Source of the DNA: Candidatus Aquidulcis sp.
Lineage (GTDB): Bacteria > Chloroflexota > Anaerolineae > UBA4142
DNA: 64,000 nucleotides
Reading direction: 5' to 3'
Assembly (NCBI GenBank): GCA_020723345.1
Contig: DYJA01000002.1
Coordinates: 424 to 64,423 of the forward strand
Below the pieces are notes generated by a model, which made no database searches, was not told where the DNA came from, and saw only the letters and a list, made by a program, of their open reading frames with translations. The position numbers and the translations under genes were made by a program. Positions 57,713 through 64,000 of this stretch are shown here, piece after piece. Positions within the stretch are counted from its first letter, which is position 1, and each line of letters opens with the position of its first letter.

Positions 57713-60539
57713 TTGGAAATCGCGCGCAAATCTCCGTTCCTTGTCCCGGCGTGGACTCAATCGCGATTGCGCCGCCTGCCAGGCGCACGCGCTCTTGCAT
57801 TCCGAGCAAACCGAGACTCGCGCCGTGACGCGCGCGCGCGAGCGCGGCGGGTACGTCAAAGCCGATGCCGTCGTCGCGCACGCGCAATTCCAACTCGCGC
57901 GCGGCAGGCATCCAGCACAGTGTCACATCCACGCGCTTGGCTTGCGCGTGTCGCGCGACGTTCGCAAGCGCGGCTTGCACGACCCGAAAGCCGGTCGTCT
58001 CGATGATCGCAGGCAAGCGCATCTCGGGCAAATCGGAATGAAAAATGATTTTGAAATGCGCGCCGCGCGCTTGACGTTCCAGAAACCATTCGAGCGCGGG
58101 CGCCAAGCCGAAATCGTCGAGCAAGGAGGGACGCAGGTTGAGCGCGAGCACGCGGAGTTGTTCCAATGCGCGGTCGACGATCCCGACGCTTTCCGCCAGC
58201 CGCGCGTTGAGTGTGGCTGGCTCAGGCGCGAATTGGATCGTTTCCAGATTGGTTTTCACTGCCAACATCACTTGACCCACTTCGTCGTGCAGTTCGCGCG
58301 CGATGTTGCGCCGTTCGTTTTCTTGCGCCTCGATCAACTGACGGGAGAGGACTTGCAGTTGCTCGCGCGAATGTTGGATCTCCTGCAGCAGCGTTTCGCG
58401 TTCTTGCTCGGCGCGTTTGCGCTCGGTGATGTCGAGGATCAGAGACAAAAAGTGTTTTTCCCCTCCGAAATCAATCAACTTGGCAGAGTTCAGCACCGTC
58501 GCGATTTGACCGGATTTCTTGCGTAGGTCGAATTCGAAGTTTTCTAACGAGCCGTGCTCCTGAAGGATTCGCCGAATAGTGTCACGATCTTTCGGATCGG
58601 CAAATAGCTGCAATTCGTATGTGGTATGCTCAATAGTCTCCGCGCGAGTATAACCAAAAGTATTGATGAAAGCGTCATTGATGTCGACAATGTGTCCATC
58701 CGTAGGACGATAGATAGCCATGGGGATTGGACTTAGGCGAAAAGCCGCGGAAAAGCATTCCTCGCTTGCGCGCAATGCTTCTTCTGCGCGCGTGCGTTCG
58801 GTAATGTCGGTGATCGACGCGAGCATACCTACCAGGTTATGATTGTCATCGCGCATGGGCGACGCATTGACGGACAGCATCACGCGCACTCCATCCGGGC
58901 GCTGGATGGCGTGTTCGACGCCGAGAACCGTCTTGCCTGTTTGCATCACGCGAGCAAAGGGGAGTTCCTCGTGCGGAAACGGTTTACCGTCGGTCGTCGT
59001 GATTTTCCATTGTGGATCATCATAGGTGCGCCGCGCCAACGCGCTGCGCGTCAAGCCTAGGGTTCGCTGGGCAAAATCATTCGCGAAGCTAACGCGACCC
59101 TCGCGGTTTACAATCACGATTCCATCGGGCACTGTCTCGACGATGGTCGCGAGACGTTGCTCACTTTCGCGCAGCGCCTTTTCCGCGCGTTTGCGCTCGC
59201 TGATGTCGCGTACAACACTTTGAACGTGCAAGGGATTGCCGCTGGCATCGCGTACGAGTCCTACATCGATTTCGACCGGCACTACATCGCCGTTCTTCTT
59301 GCGAAAGCGTCGCTCGTACAAGGGGACATGTTCCCCGCGTAGTAGGCGAGCCAATACCGCTTCGCTTTCAGTCAGTTCCGCCGAAATCTCTCTGACTGAA
59401 AGTTTCTGCATCTCTTCGAATGAGTATCCTAACAAATCGGTGGCGCGCTGATTTGTCGCCAAGTGCCGCCCTTGGGGATCCAGGATAAAGACGGCATCGT
59501 GGGTTTGTTCAAAAAGAGCGCGGTAGCGCAACTCGGCTTCGCGTTGGGCTTGCTCCGCGCGTTTGCGTTCGGTGACCAAGTTCAGGGTGATCAAAAGTTG
59601 TCTCGGCGATCCATCTGGGTTGCGCGCAAGAACCGTTACGCGTTGTTCGATCCATTCAAATTCGCCCTCTTTCCTCCGCAAGCGGTATTCGACGGGGCTT
59701 GCCTCACCTTTATTCCTGGCTTGTTGCCAGCTTTCTTTGACCAACATGAGATCGTCAGGATGAACAGCCGAAAGGATAGAACCCGGTGCTTCCAACTCGC
59801 TTCGCGTAAACCCGCAAAACTCATCCCGGTTGAGAAAGATCGTTTTTCCGGAGGACAGATCAATCGTATAAACAGTGTCGGGTGAATTTGCGAGAATGCC
59901 GCGCAGGCGCTGTTCGCTTTCCGTCAACGCCTTCTCTGTCCGCGCGCGTTCCGCGATTTCGGCTTGCGCGCGCGCAAGGGCTTGGTGCAGCGCTTGGAGC
60001 GCGGAAAAAGTCAGACTGCCCGTCCAGCCGAAGATCACAGTATAGGCGATCCATTGCGTGATCGTAACCGAATAATCCGGACGCGGCAAGAGTCCGGCGT
60101 TTTCCGCGCCAATCAATCCGCCGATCAAAAGCGAACAGAGCGCGGTAGTGATCACCATTCCGCTTAGGTCGAACAACAAGCCCCCCGTGATGACCATCAA
60201 CAAGTACATCGCGGTGGTAGGCGCGCGAATGGTACCCAGACTTGCCGCGCTGGCTGTGATCAGAACTAATCCCATTGTCATCAGTCCCATGCTCGCCAGG
60301 CGCACTCTGCCGCGACGCATCCACGCGCGCAAGACTAGGCAGAAGGCAAACGCCAACGCGTTCGCTCCAAGCACAGGGAGCGGGGTTCTCCCGCCGATCA
60401 CATTGCCGATCAGGAGTACGGGCACGAACGCCAGAACGTTGATCAAAGCAGCGTTGAGCAACATCGCGCGGCGCGTTTTGGCTTCATCATTCTGAAAAAC
60501 GGGCGGGGCGAACCAACGTTTGATTTGAAGCATCATCAT
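57696..60539 (-). CDS. NarX/DegS-type histidine kinase with membrane sensor and four PAS domains
   Basis: 947 residues from ATG 60539 (GGAGG upstream). Six or so transmembrane helices (~25-190), then PAS at ~215-335, ~340-455, ~465-590 and ~595-715, each followed by an ITERKRAE-type linker. HisKA_3 carries His751 in ERRNIARELHDEVGQVMLAV, and the HATPase has LELRVRDDGIGFD and GLLGMQERVRLAGG. This family pairs with NarL-type regulators, as seen just downstream. A role in sensing redox or small molecules is inferred from the PAS set. Confidence 0.92.
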   Translation of the reverse strand: MMMLQIKRWFAPPVFQNDEAKTRRAMLLNAALINVLAFVPVLLIGNVIGGRTPLPVLGANALAFAFCLVLRAWMRRGRVRLASMGLMTMGLVLITASAASLGTIRAPTTAMYLLMVITGGLLFDLSGMVITTALCSLLIGGLIGAENAGLLPRPDYSVTITQWIAYTVIFGWTGSLTFSALQALHQALARAQAEIAERARTEKALTESEQRLRGILANSPDTVYTIDLSSGKTIFLNRDEFCGFTRSELEAPGSILSAVHPDDLMLVKESWQQARNKGEASPVEYRLRRKEGEFEWIEQRVTVLARNPDGSPRQLLITLNLVTERKRAEQAQREAELRYRALFEQTHDAVFILDPQGRHLATNQRATDLLGYSFEEMQKLSVREISAELTESEAVLARLLRGEHVPLYERRFRKKNGDVVPVEIDVGLVRDASGNPLHVQSVVRDISERKRAEKALRESEQRLATIVETVPDGIVIVNREGRVSFANDFAQRTLGLTRSALARRTYDDPQWKITTTDGKPFPHEELPFARVMQTGKTVLGVEHAIQRPDGVRVMLSVNASPMRDDNHNLVGMLASITDITERTRAEEALRASEECFSAAFRLSPIPMAIYRPTDGHIVDINDAFINTFGYTRAETIEHTTYELQLFADPKDRDTIRRILQEHGSLENFEFDLRKKSGQIATVLNSAKLIDFGGEKHFLSLILDITERKRAEQERETLLQEIQHSREQLQVLSRQLIEAQENERRNIARELHDEVGQVMLAVKTNLETIQFAPEPATLNARLAESVGIVDRALEQLRVLALNLRPSLLDDFGLAPALEWFLERQARGAHFKIIFHSDLPEMRLPAIIETTGFRVVQAALANVARHAQAKRVDVTLCWMPAARELELRVRDDGIGFDVPAALARARHGASLGLLGMQERVRLAGGAIAIESTPGQGTEICARFPIKDEG

Positions 60540-60599
60540 CCGAATTGCCTCCGATCTAGCCGATTTAATTCTAAACCAAAATAGAGGGAGCGTCAAGAA

Positions 60600-60698
60600 T
60601 AGCGAATGACGAACGGCGAATAGCAAATGGCGAATGGCAAATGGTCATCCTCGGTACGCAAATGCCATTCGCTATATGCCATTTGCTATATGCTATGA
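60600..60698. repeat. Heptamer hairpin (GGCGAAT/GGCAAAT type)
   Basis: AGCGAAT/GACGAAC/GGCGAAT/AGCAAAT/GGCGAAT/GGCAAAT pairs with GCCATTCGCTATATGCCATTTG. It separates the divergent kinase and GIY-YIG genes. Its right arm contributes the -35-like TTGCTA of the next promoter. Confidence 0.8.
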
Positions 60699-60710
60699 TC
60701 GCGGTATAAT
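60683..60710 (+). promoter_or_regulatory. Promoter partly made from a repeat
   Basis: TTGCTA (60683-60688), 16-bp spacer, TATAAT (60705-60710), 10 nt before ATG 60721. The -35 box lies in the heptamer hairpin. Confidence 0.55.
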
Positions 60711-60720
60711 CGGGGCGACG

Positions 60721-60984
60721 ATGCGAAAAGCGACGAGACGCGCCGCGTTCGTTTATCTGTTGCGTTGCGCGGATGGAACGATTTACACCGGTTGGACCTT
60801 CGACGTGGCGCGGCGCGTGCGCGATCATCAACACGGTCGCGGCGCGCGCTATACGCGCGCGCGGCGACCGGTCGAACTGATTTACCGCGAACGCTTGCCC
60901 TCGCGTCGCACGGCGATGCGCCGCGAAATCGAAATTAAAAAGATGTCGCGCGCGAAGAAACTGCGCATAGCGAATGGCACATAG
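60721..60984 (+). CDS. GIY-YIG domain protein (UPF0213, YhbQ-like)
   Basis: 87 residues: FVYLLRCADGTIYTGWTFDVARRVRDHQHGRGARYTRARRPVELIYRERLPSRRTAMRREIEIKKMSRAKK. GIY-YIG is represented by VYLL...YTGWT, with catalytic Arg and Glu (REIEIK). Related E. coli proteins act on DNA with damage-linked roles; exact role unknown. The C-terminal LRIANGT-stop comes from the next heptamer array, a sign the original end was replaced. Confidence 0.85.
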   Translation: MRKATRRAAFVYLLRCADGTIYTGWTFDVARRVRDHQHGRGARYTRARRPVELIYRERLPSRRTAMRREIEIKKMSRAKKLRIANGT

Positions 60985-61022
60985 CGTATGGCGAATAGCA
61001 AACACGCAACACGCATCACGCA
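60963..61022. repeat. Heptamer array (AGCGAAT and AACACGC types)
   Basis: AGCGAAT/GGCACAT/AGCGTAT/GGCGAAT/AGCAAAC followed by ACGCAACACGCATCACGCAAT; period 7. It overlaps the last residues of the GIY-YIG gene and leads to the TrmI ribosome site. Confidence 0.75.
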
Positions 61023-61040
61023 ATATCTCTGAGGAGAAAT

Positions 61041-61871
61041 GTGAATACCGTCCAACCGAATGAATTCGTTCTGTTAATCGCGCCTGACGACAAACGCTAC
61101 TTGGTGCGTTTGACACCGGGGCAGCGTCTGGATACTCATCACGGTTTTATTTTGCACGACGCGATCATCGGTCAGCCGTTTGGTTGCCGCGTGAAAACGC
61201 AACTCGCGTACGCGTACTTGCTGCTCCAGCCCGCGACGTACGATCTGGTGATGCGCGTCAAACGCGCGTCGCAAATCGTCTATCCGAAAGAAATCGGTTA
61301 TCTCATTTTGCGGATGAATATCATCCCCGGCGCGCGCGTCGTCGAATGTGGCACCGGCAGCGGCGCGCTGACGCTCGCGCTGTCGCGCTTTGTGCGTCCC
61401 AACGGGCGCATCTACACGTACGAAGAGCGCGACGATATGCTGGCGAACGCGCGCAAGAACCTGGAACGTTTTGGCGCGCTCGACGTGGTCGAACTGAAAC
61501 AGCGCGACATTCGCGCCGGGTTCGACGAGCGCGACGCGGACGCGCTCTTTCTCGACGTGCGCGAGCCGTGGCTGTTTCTCGCGCAGGCGCACGCCGCGCT
61601 CAAAGGCGGCGGCTTTTTCGGCTCGCTCGTCCCGACGACGAATCAGATCAGCGACATTTTGCAGGAGATGGAGCGCGCGGGCGGTTGGGCGGACATCGAG
61701 GTCATTGAAATTTTGATGCGGCATTACAAACCCAACGCGGAACGCTTGCGCCCGGAGGATCGGATGGTCGCACACACCGGGTATTTGTTGTTCGCGCGCG
61801 CGGTGAAAAAAGGCGATCAGGGATCGGAGATCAGGGATCAGGAAGAGGAGGTTGGCGATGGAACAGAGTGA
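61041..61871 (+). CDS. trmI: tRNA (adenine-58-N1)-methyltransferase
   Basis: 276 residues from GTG 61041 (GAGGAG at 61031-61036; the nearby ATG runs into a stop). VKRASQIVYPKEIGYLILRMNIIPGARVVECGTGSGALTLALSRFVRPNGRIYTYEER is the TrmI SAM-binding domain. DALFLDVREPWLFLAQAHAALKGGGFFGSLVPTTNQI carries the catalytic region. The C-terminal tail GDQGSEIRDQEEEVGDGTE is encoded by GATCAGG-type repeats. TrmI methylates A58 of tRNAs and aids thermotolerance. The stop overlaps the next gene. Confidence 0.92.
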   Translation: MNTVQPNEFVLLIAPDDKRYLVRLTPGQRLDTHHGFILHDAIIGQPFGCRVKTQLAYAYLLLQPATYDLVMRVKRASQIVYPKEIGYLILRMNIIPGARVVECGTGSGALTLALSRFVRPNGRIYTYEERDDMLANARKNLERFGALDVVELKQRDIRAGFDERDADALFLDVREPWLFLAQAHAALKGGGFFGSLVPTTNQISDILQEMERAGGWADIEVIEILMRHYKPNAERLRPEDRMVAHTGYLLFARAVKKGDQGSEIRDQEEEVGDGTE

Positions 61872-62073
61872 ACTCGTCGTCGTGTACACGACGAATGGCG
61901 CGCTGCGCGCGGAAATCATCAAGGGCAAGTTGGAGAGCGCCGGCATTCCCGCGATCATCCGCGCGGAATCGCAAAATGTGATCCCGATGACGGTGGACGG
62001 CATCGGCAAAGCGGAGGTGCTGGTGCCGCGCGCGCGCGAGCAGGAGGCGCGCGCGGTGCTGGAGACATCCTGA
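61858..62073 (+). CDS. DUF2007 (putative signal-transducing) protein
   Basis: 71 residues from ATG 61858 (GAGGAGGTTGGCG upstream). LVVVYTTNGALRAEIIKGKLESAGIPAIIRAES...VLVPRAREQEARAVL is the DUF2007 fold, a small beta-alpha-beta module like the ACT/PII-related sensor domain. The stop codon (62071-62073) lies in a REP-like element (62069-62107). Confidence 0.85.
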   Translation: MEQSELVVVYTTNGALRAEIIKGKLESAGIPAIIRAESQNVIPMTVDGIGKAEVLVPRAREQEARAVLETS

Positions 62074-62165
62074 GCGGAATCGGAGCGAAGCGGAGATGGA
62101 GTCGAAGGATGCGTGATGCGTGTTGCGTATTGCGTGAACGGAACACGGAATACGCAACACGGAGG
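62069..62165. repeat. REP-like element and heptamer hairpin
   Basis: CCTGAGCGGAATCGGAGC...GGAGTCGAAGG (62069-62107) followed by GTGATGC/GTGTTGC/GTATTGC/GTGAACG and the complement GTATTCCGTG-type ACGGAATACGCAACACGG. It fills the gap to the M20 gene. Confidence 0.8.
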
Positions 62166-62171
62166 AAAACG

Positions 62172-63521
62172 ATGGACAAATTCCAACAGTACGTAAACGC
62201 GAACCAAGATCGTTTCATCGCGGAACTGCAAGACTTTTGCCGCCAGCCGAGCGTCGCCGCGCAGAATTGGGGAATGTCCGAGATGGCGGACAAGGTGCTC
62301 GCGCGTTTGCAGAAACTTGGCGCGCGCGCGCAAATCATTCCGGTCGCCGATGGCGCGCCGGTCGTGTACGCGGAAATCGGGGAAGGCAAACGCACGCTCG
62401 TGATTTACGATCACTACGACGTGCAGCCGCCTGAGCCGCTCGAATTGTGGGAGAGCGGACCCTGGGACGCCGCGATTCGCGATGGAAAATTATTCGCGCG
62501 CGGCGTCGCGGACAACAAGGGCAACTTGATGTGCCGCATCCAAGCGGTCGAAGCGTATCGCGCGACGCTGGGCGCGCTGCCACTCAAGATCAAATTCGTC
62601 GTCGAGGGCGAGGAAGAAATCGGCAGCATTCACTTGCCGCAATTCGTCAAAGAAAATCGCGCGCTCCTCGAAGGCGCAGACGGTTGTTTGTGGGAAGCCG
62701 GGTACAAGGACGTGAACGAACGCCCGGTCATTTCGTGCGGCGTCAAAGGGATCGCGTACGTCGAACTGCACGCGCGCGGCGCGAATCGCGATCTACATTC
62801 GGCGAACGCCGCGATTGTCGTCAACCCGGCGTGGCGCTTGACCTGGGCGCTCGCGACGCTCAAGGATGCGGACGACAACATTCTCGTCGACGATTTCATG
62901 AAGCACGTGCGCGCGCCGACGGACGCGGAAATGGACGCGCTCGAAACGATTCCGTACGACGAGGATAAAGTCAAAGCCGATTTGGGAATCAAGTCGTTTA
63001 TTCGAAACCTCACCGGGATCGAACTGCTCAAGAAATATTTGTACGAACCGACCTGTACGATTTGCGGTTTGTACTCCGGCTACATCGGCGAAGGATCGAA
63101 AACTGTTTTGCCAAACCACGCGTTCGCGAAAATCGATTTCCGCCTCGTCCCCGATCTATCGCCCGATTTGGTGGTGGACTTGCTGAAGAAACATCTCGCG
63201 CGGCGCGGCTTTGCCGACATCGAAGTTGTTTTGACGGAGACCGGTGAAGAAGTTGCGCGCTCGCCGCTCGATTCCGCCGTCGTGCGCGCGGCGATTGAGG
63301 CGGCAAAGCGCGTGTACCCGCAAGCGCCAGTCGTTTATCCGACGATGGCGGGCAGCGGTCCGATGTATCCGTTGTGTCAGCAATTGGGAATTCCGGCAGT
63401 CGGCGCGGGAGTTGGCTGGCACGATTCGCGCAGTCACGCGCCGAACGAAAGCGTTCGCCTCGCGGATTATTTCGAGGGGATTGAATTCATCCGCGAATTG
63501 ATCGATCAATTTGCACGATAA
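62172..63521 (+). CDS. M20-family dipeptidase/metallopeptidase
   Basis: 449 residues from ATG 62172 (GGAGGAAAACG). Zinc-site motifs: VIYDHYDVQPPEPLELWESGPWDAAIRDGKLFARGVADNKGNLM (His, Asp), VVEGEEEIGS (catalytic Glu pair), and GWHDSRSHAPNESVRL (final His). The lid/dimerisation domain contains NRDLHSANAAIVVNPAWRL. Similar enzymes cleave dipeptides or N-acyl amino acids in the cytoplasm. Confidence 0.92.
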   Translation: MDKFQQYVNANQDRFIAELQDFCRQPSVAAQNWGMSEMADKVLARLQKLGARAQIIPVADGAPVVYAEIGEGKRTLVIYDHYDVQPPEPLELWESGPWDAAIRDGKLFARGVADNKGNLMCRIQAVEAYRATLGALPLKIKFVVEGEEEIGSIHLPQFVKENRALLEGADGCLWEAGYKDVNERPVISCGVKGIAYVELHARGANRDLHSANAAIVVNPAWRLTWALATLKDADDNILVDDFMKHVRAPTDAEMDALETIPYDEDKVKADLGIKSFIRNLTGIELLKKYLYEPTCTICGLYSGYIGEGSKTVLPNHAFAKIDFRLVPDLSPDLVVDLLKKHLARRGFADIEVVLTETGEEVARSPLDSAVVRAAIEAAKRVYPQAPVVYPTMAGSGPMYPLCQQLGIPAVGAGVGWHDSRSHAPNESVRLADYFEGIEFIRELIDQFAR

Positions 63522-63535
63522 AGTGGGGGTGCAAA

Positions 63536-63598
63536 TCGTAGGGGCAAACTTGTGTGTTTGCCCACGTCCGCCAGGGCGAACACGCAGGTTCGCCCCTA
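63536..63598. repeat. Long inverted repeat between convergent genes
   Basis: GTAGGGGCAAACTTGTGTG...GCCC pairs with GGGCGAACACGCAGGTTCG...CCTAC. It is likely a shared terminator-like structure between the M20 and pcrA ends. Confidence 0.7.
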
Positions 63599-64000
63599 CT
63601 TTTTCTTCAAATTCGCAAAACGCGCGCTCAGGCGTTTGACACCCGCGCCGACGAACGCGACTTGGACTTCTTCGTCATCGCCAATCGCCGTGCTGGACAC
63701 GACAACGCCCTCGCCGAATTTCGCGTGATGCACTTTGTCGCCGGGGCGAAAGCGCGTCGGGCGCGATGCAGGCGGCGTGGAGTGTGAAGAGCTTGTCCTG
63801 AGCGAAGTCGAAGGATGTTGCGTGTTGCGTGTTGCGTGATGTGCGGTCCGTGAGCGTGTCGGTGTTTCATCGTCGTCGTCGAAATCATAATCGTCCGGCG
63901 CGCGTCGCGACCGCCGACCCGAATCTGAATACTGATTACTGAATGCTGATTTCTGGCGACTGGCGACTGACGACTGGCGACTGTCCGCAATCAAATCGCG
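63596..64000 (-). CDS. pcrA: PcrA/UvrD-type DNA helicase, C-terminal fragment
   Basis: Open to the end of the window; 134 residues visible. The last ~50 residues FRPGDKVHHAKFGEGVVVSSTAIGDDEEVQVAFVGAGVKRLSARFANL are the Tudor-like RNA-polymerase-binding domain of PcrA. Upstream, the linker (SRQSSVASRQKSAF, SNQYSDSGRR, HHATRNTQHPSTSLRTSSSHSTPP) is made almost wholly of intergenic repeat words, with only an acidic patch (DDYDFDDDDE) between. The helicase core lies outside the window. Confidence 0.88.
   Translation of the reverse strand, partial: RDLIADSRQSSVASRQKSAFSNQYSDSGRRSRRAPDDYDFDDDDETPTRSRTAHHATRNTQHPSTSLRTSSSHSTPPASRPTRFRPGDKVHHAKFGEGVVVSSTAIGDDEEVQVAFVGAGVKRLSARFANLKKK
63797..63985. 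repeat. Three repeat types in frame in the pcrA linker
   Basis: REP-like CCTGAGCGAAGTCGAAGG (63797-63814), heptamers GTTGCGT/GTTGCGT/GTTGCGT/GATG (63817-63841), TGAATAC/TGATTAC/TGAATGC/TGATTTC (63926-63953) and GGCGACT/GGCGACT/GACGACT/GGCGACT (63954-63985). Confidence 0.85.

Noticed and set aside
1-64000. Selenoproteins with in-frame TGA near selC or in redox genes
   Set aside because: The ferredoxin, oxidoreductase, NfnA/GltA and radical SAM genes keep their Cys residues and have no internal TGA; I found no candidate in the window.
1-64000. Insertion sequences or prophage genes
   Set aside because: No transposase, integrase or phage structural gene could be recognised; the repeats are short palindromic or tandem elements without coding capacity.

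Overview
The window looks like a chromosomal contig of an anaerobic or facultatively anaerobic bacterium, most plausibly a Chloroflexota (Anaerolineae-like) lineage. This is inferred from gene content and style. The DNA is GC-rich with CGCG-dense codons. There are many PAS/GAF/HD-GYP and histidine-kinase genes, a four-subunit 2-oxoacid:ferredoxin oxidoreductase, an NfnA/GltA-type flavoprotein pair, a corrinoid protein with a methyltransferase-like partner, and a selenocysteine tRNA. No rRNA, CRISPR array, phage or transposase gene was seen. selC is the only tRNA recognised.

Layout. 1-7035: accessory and housekeeping genes on + (SagB-type nitroreductase end, DUF3786, a NUDIX/GyrI-like fusion, HD hydrolase, deazaflavin-type nitroreductase, a nucleotidyltransferase pair, HicBA, radical SAM enzyme). 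6781-9676: ferredoxin plus alpha, beta and gamma subunits of a VorDBAC/Kor-type oxidoreductase, closed by a strong terminator. 9717-20143: fourteen co-directional minus-strand genes forming a signalling locus. It holds a receiver domain fused to a Rab-like GTPase, two PATAN/DUF4388-like proteins, several Roadblock/LC7 proteins, an MglA-like GTPase, a dCache-HAMP receptor with no output domain, an orphan TRAP-type binding lipoprotein, a Cys-rich protein, a corrinoid protein and a methyltransferase-like protein without the usual zinc ligands. A histidine kinase and response regulator lie just upstream (20368-23457). 23864-29999: CBS protein, GltA/NfnA pair, and an alanine-dehydrogenase-like / CoA-transferase / AcuA operon. 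30138-40266: sensors, a papain-like peptidase pair, a kinase/regulator pair with a CcmE-like protein, an RpoD-family sigma factor, a kinase/metallo-hydrolase pair and an M29 aminopeptidase. 40267-41912: an AT-richer island with a toxin-like nuclease domain and a zinc-ribbon protein. 41913-50894: BaeSR-like pair, ABC exporter, a membrane protein with an endonuclease/phosphatase-type domain, an AbiEii-like pair, MoxR ATPase. 51026-51117: selC. 51192-60539: a 1752-residue REC-PAS-GAF-HD-GYP sensor, two response regulators and a NarX-like kinase. 60721-64000: GIY-YIG protein, tRNA m1A methyltransferase, DUF2007 protein, M20 peptidase and the C-terminus of a PcrA/UvrD helicase.

Two things stand out. 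The first is the 9.7-20.1 kb locus. It would connect two-component phosphorylation to Ras-like GTPase switches and Roadblock regulators and, through shared transcription, to B12-dependent one-carbon proteins. I do not recognise it as a described system. The second is a dense population of degenerate short tandem repeats, mostly of 7-bp period, usually arranged as long hairpins between genes, together with a REP-like palindrome (CCTTCGACTCC...TCCGCTCAGG). These elements fill most intergenic gaps. They also sit in frame inside at least four proteins (radical SAM enzyme, ABC exporter, histidine kinase, PcrA), and they supply the stop codon or terminal residues of several others.

Gene calls rest on reading translated sequence and remembered family motifs; no database search was possible. 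Start codons were chosen from Shine-Dalgarno sequences, overlaps with upstream genes and family length. Residue numbers are counted by hand and may be off by a few.
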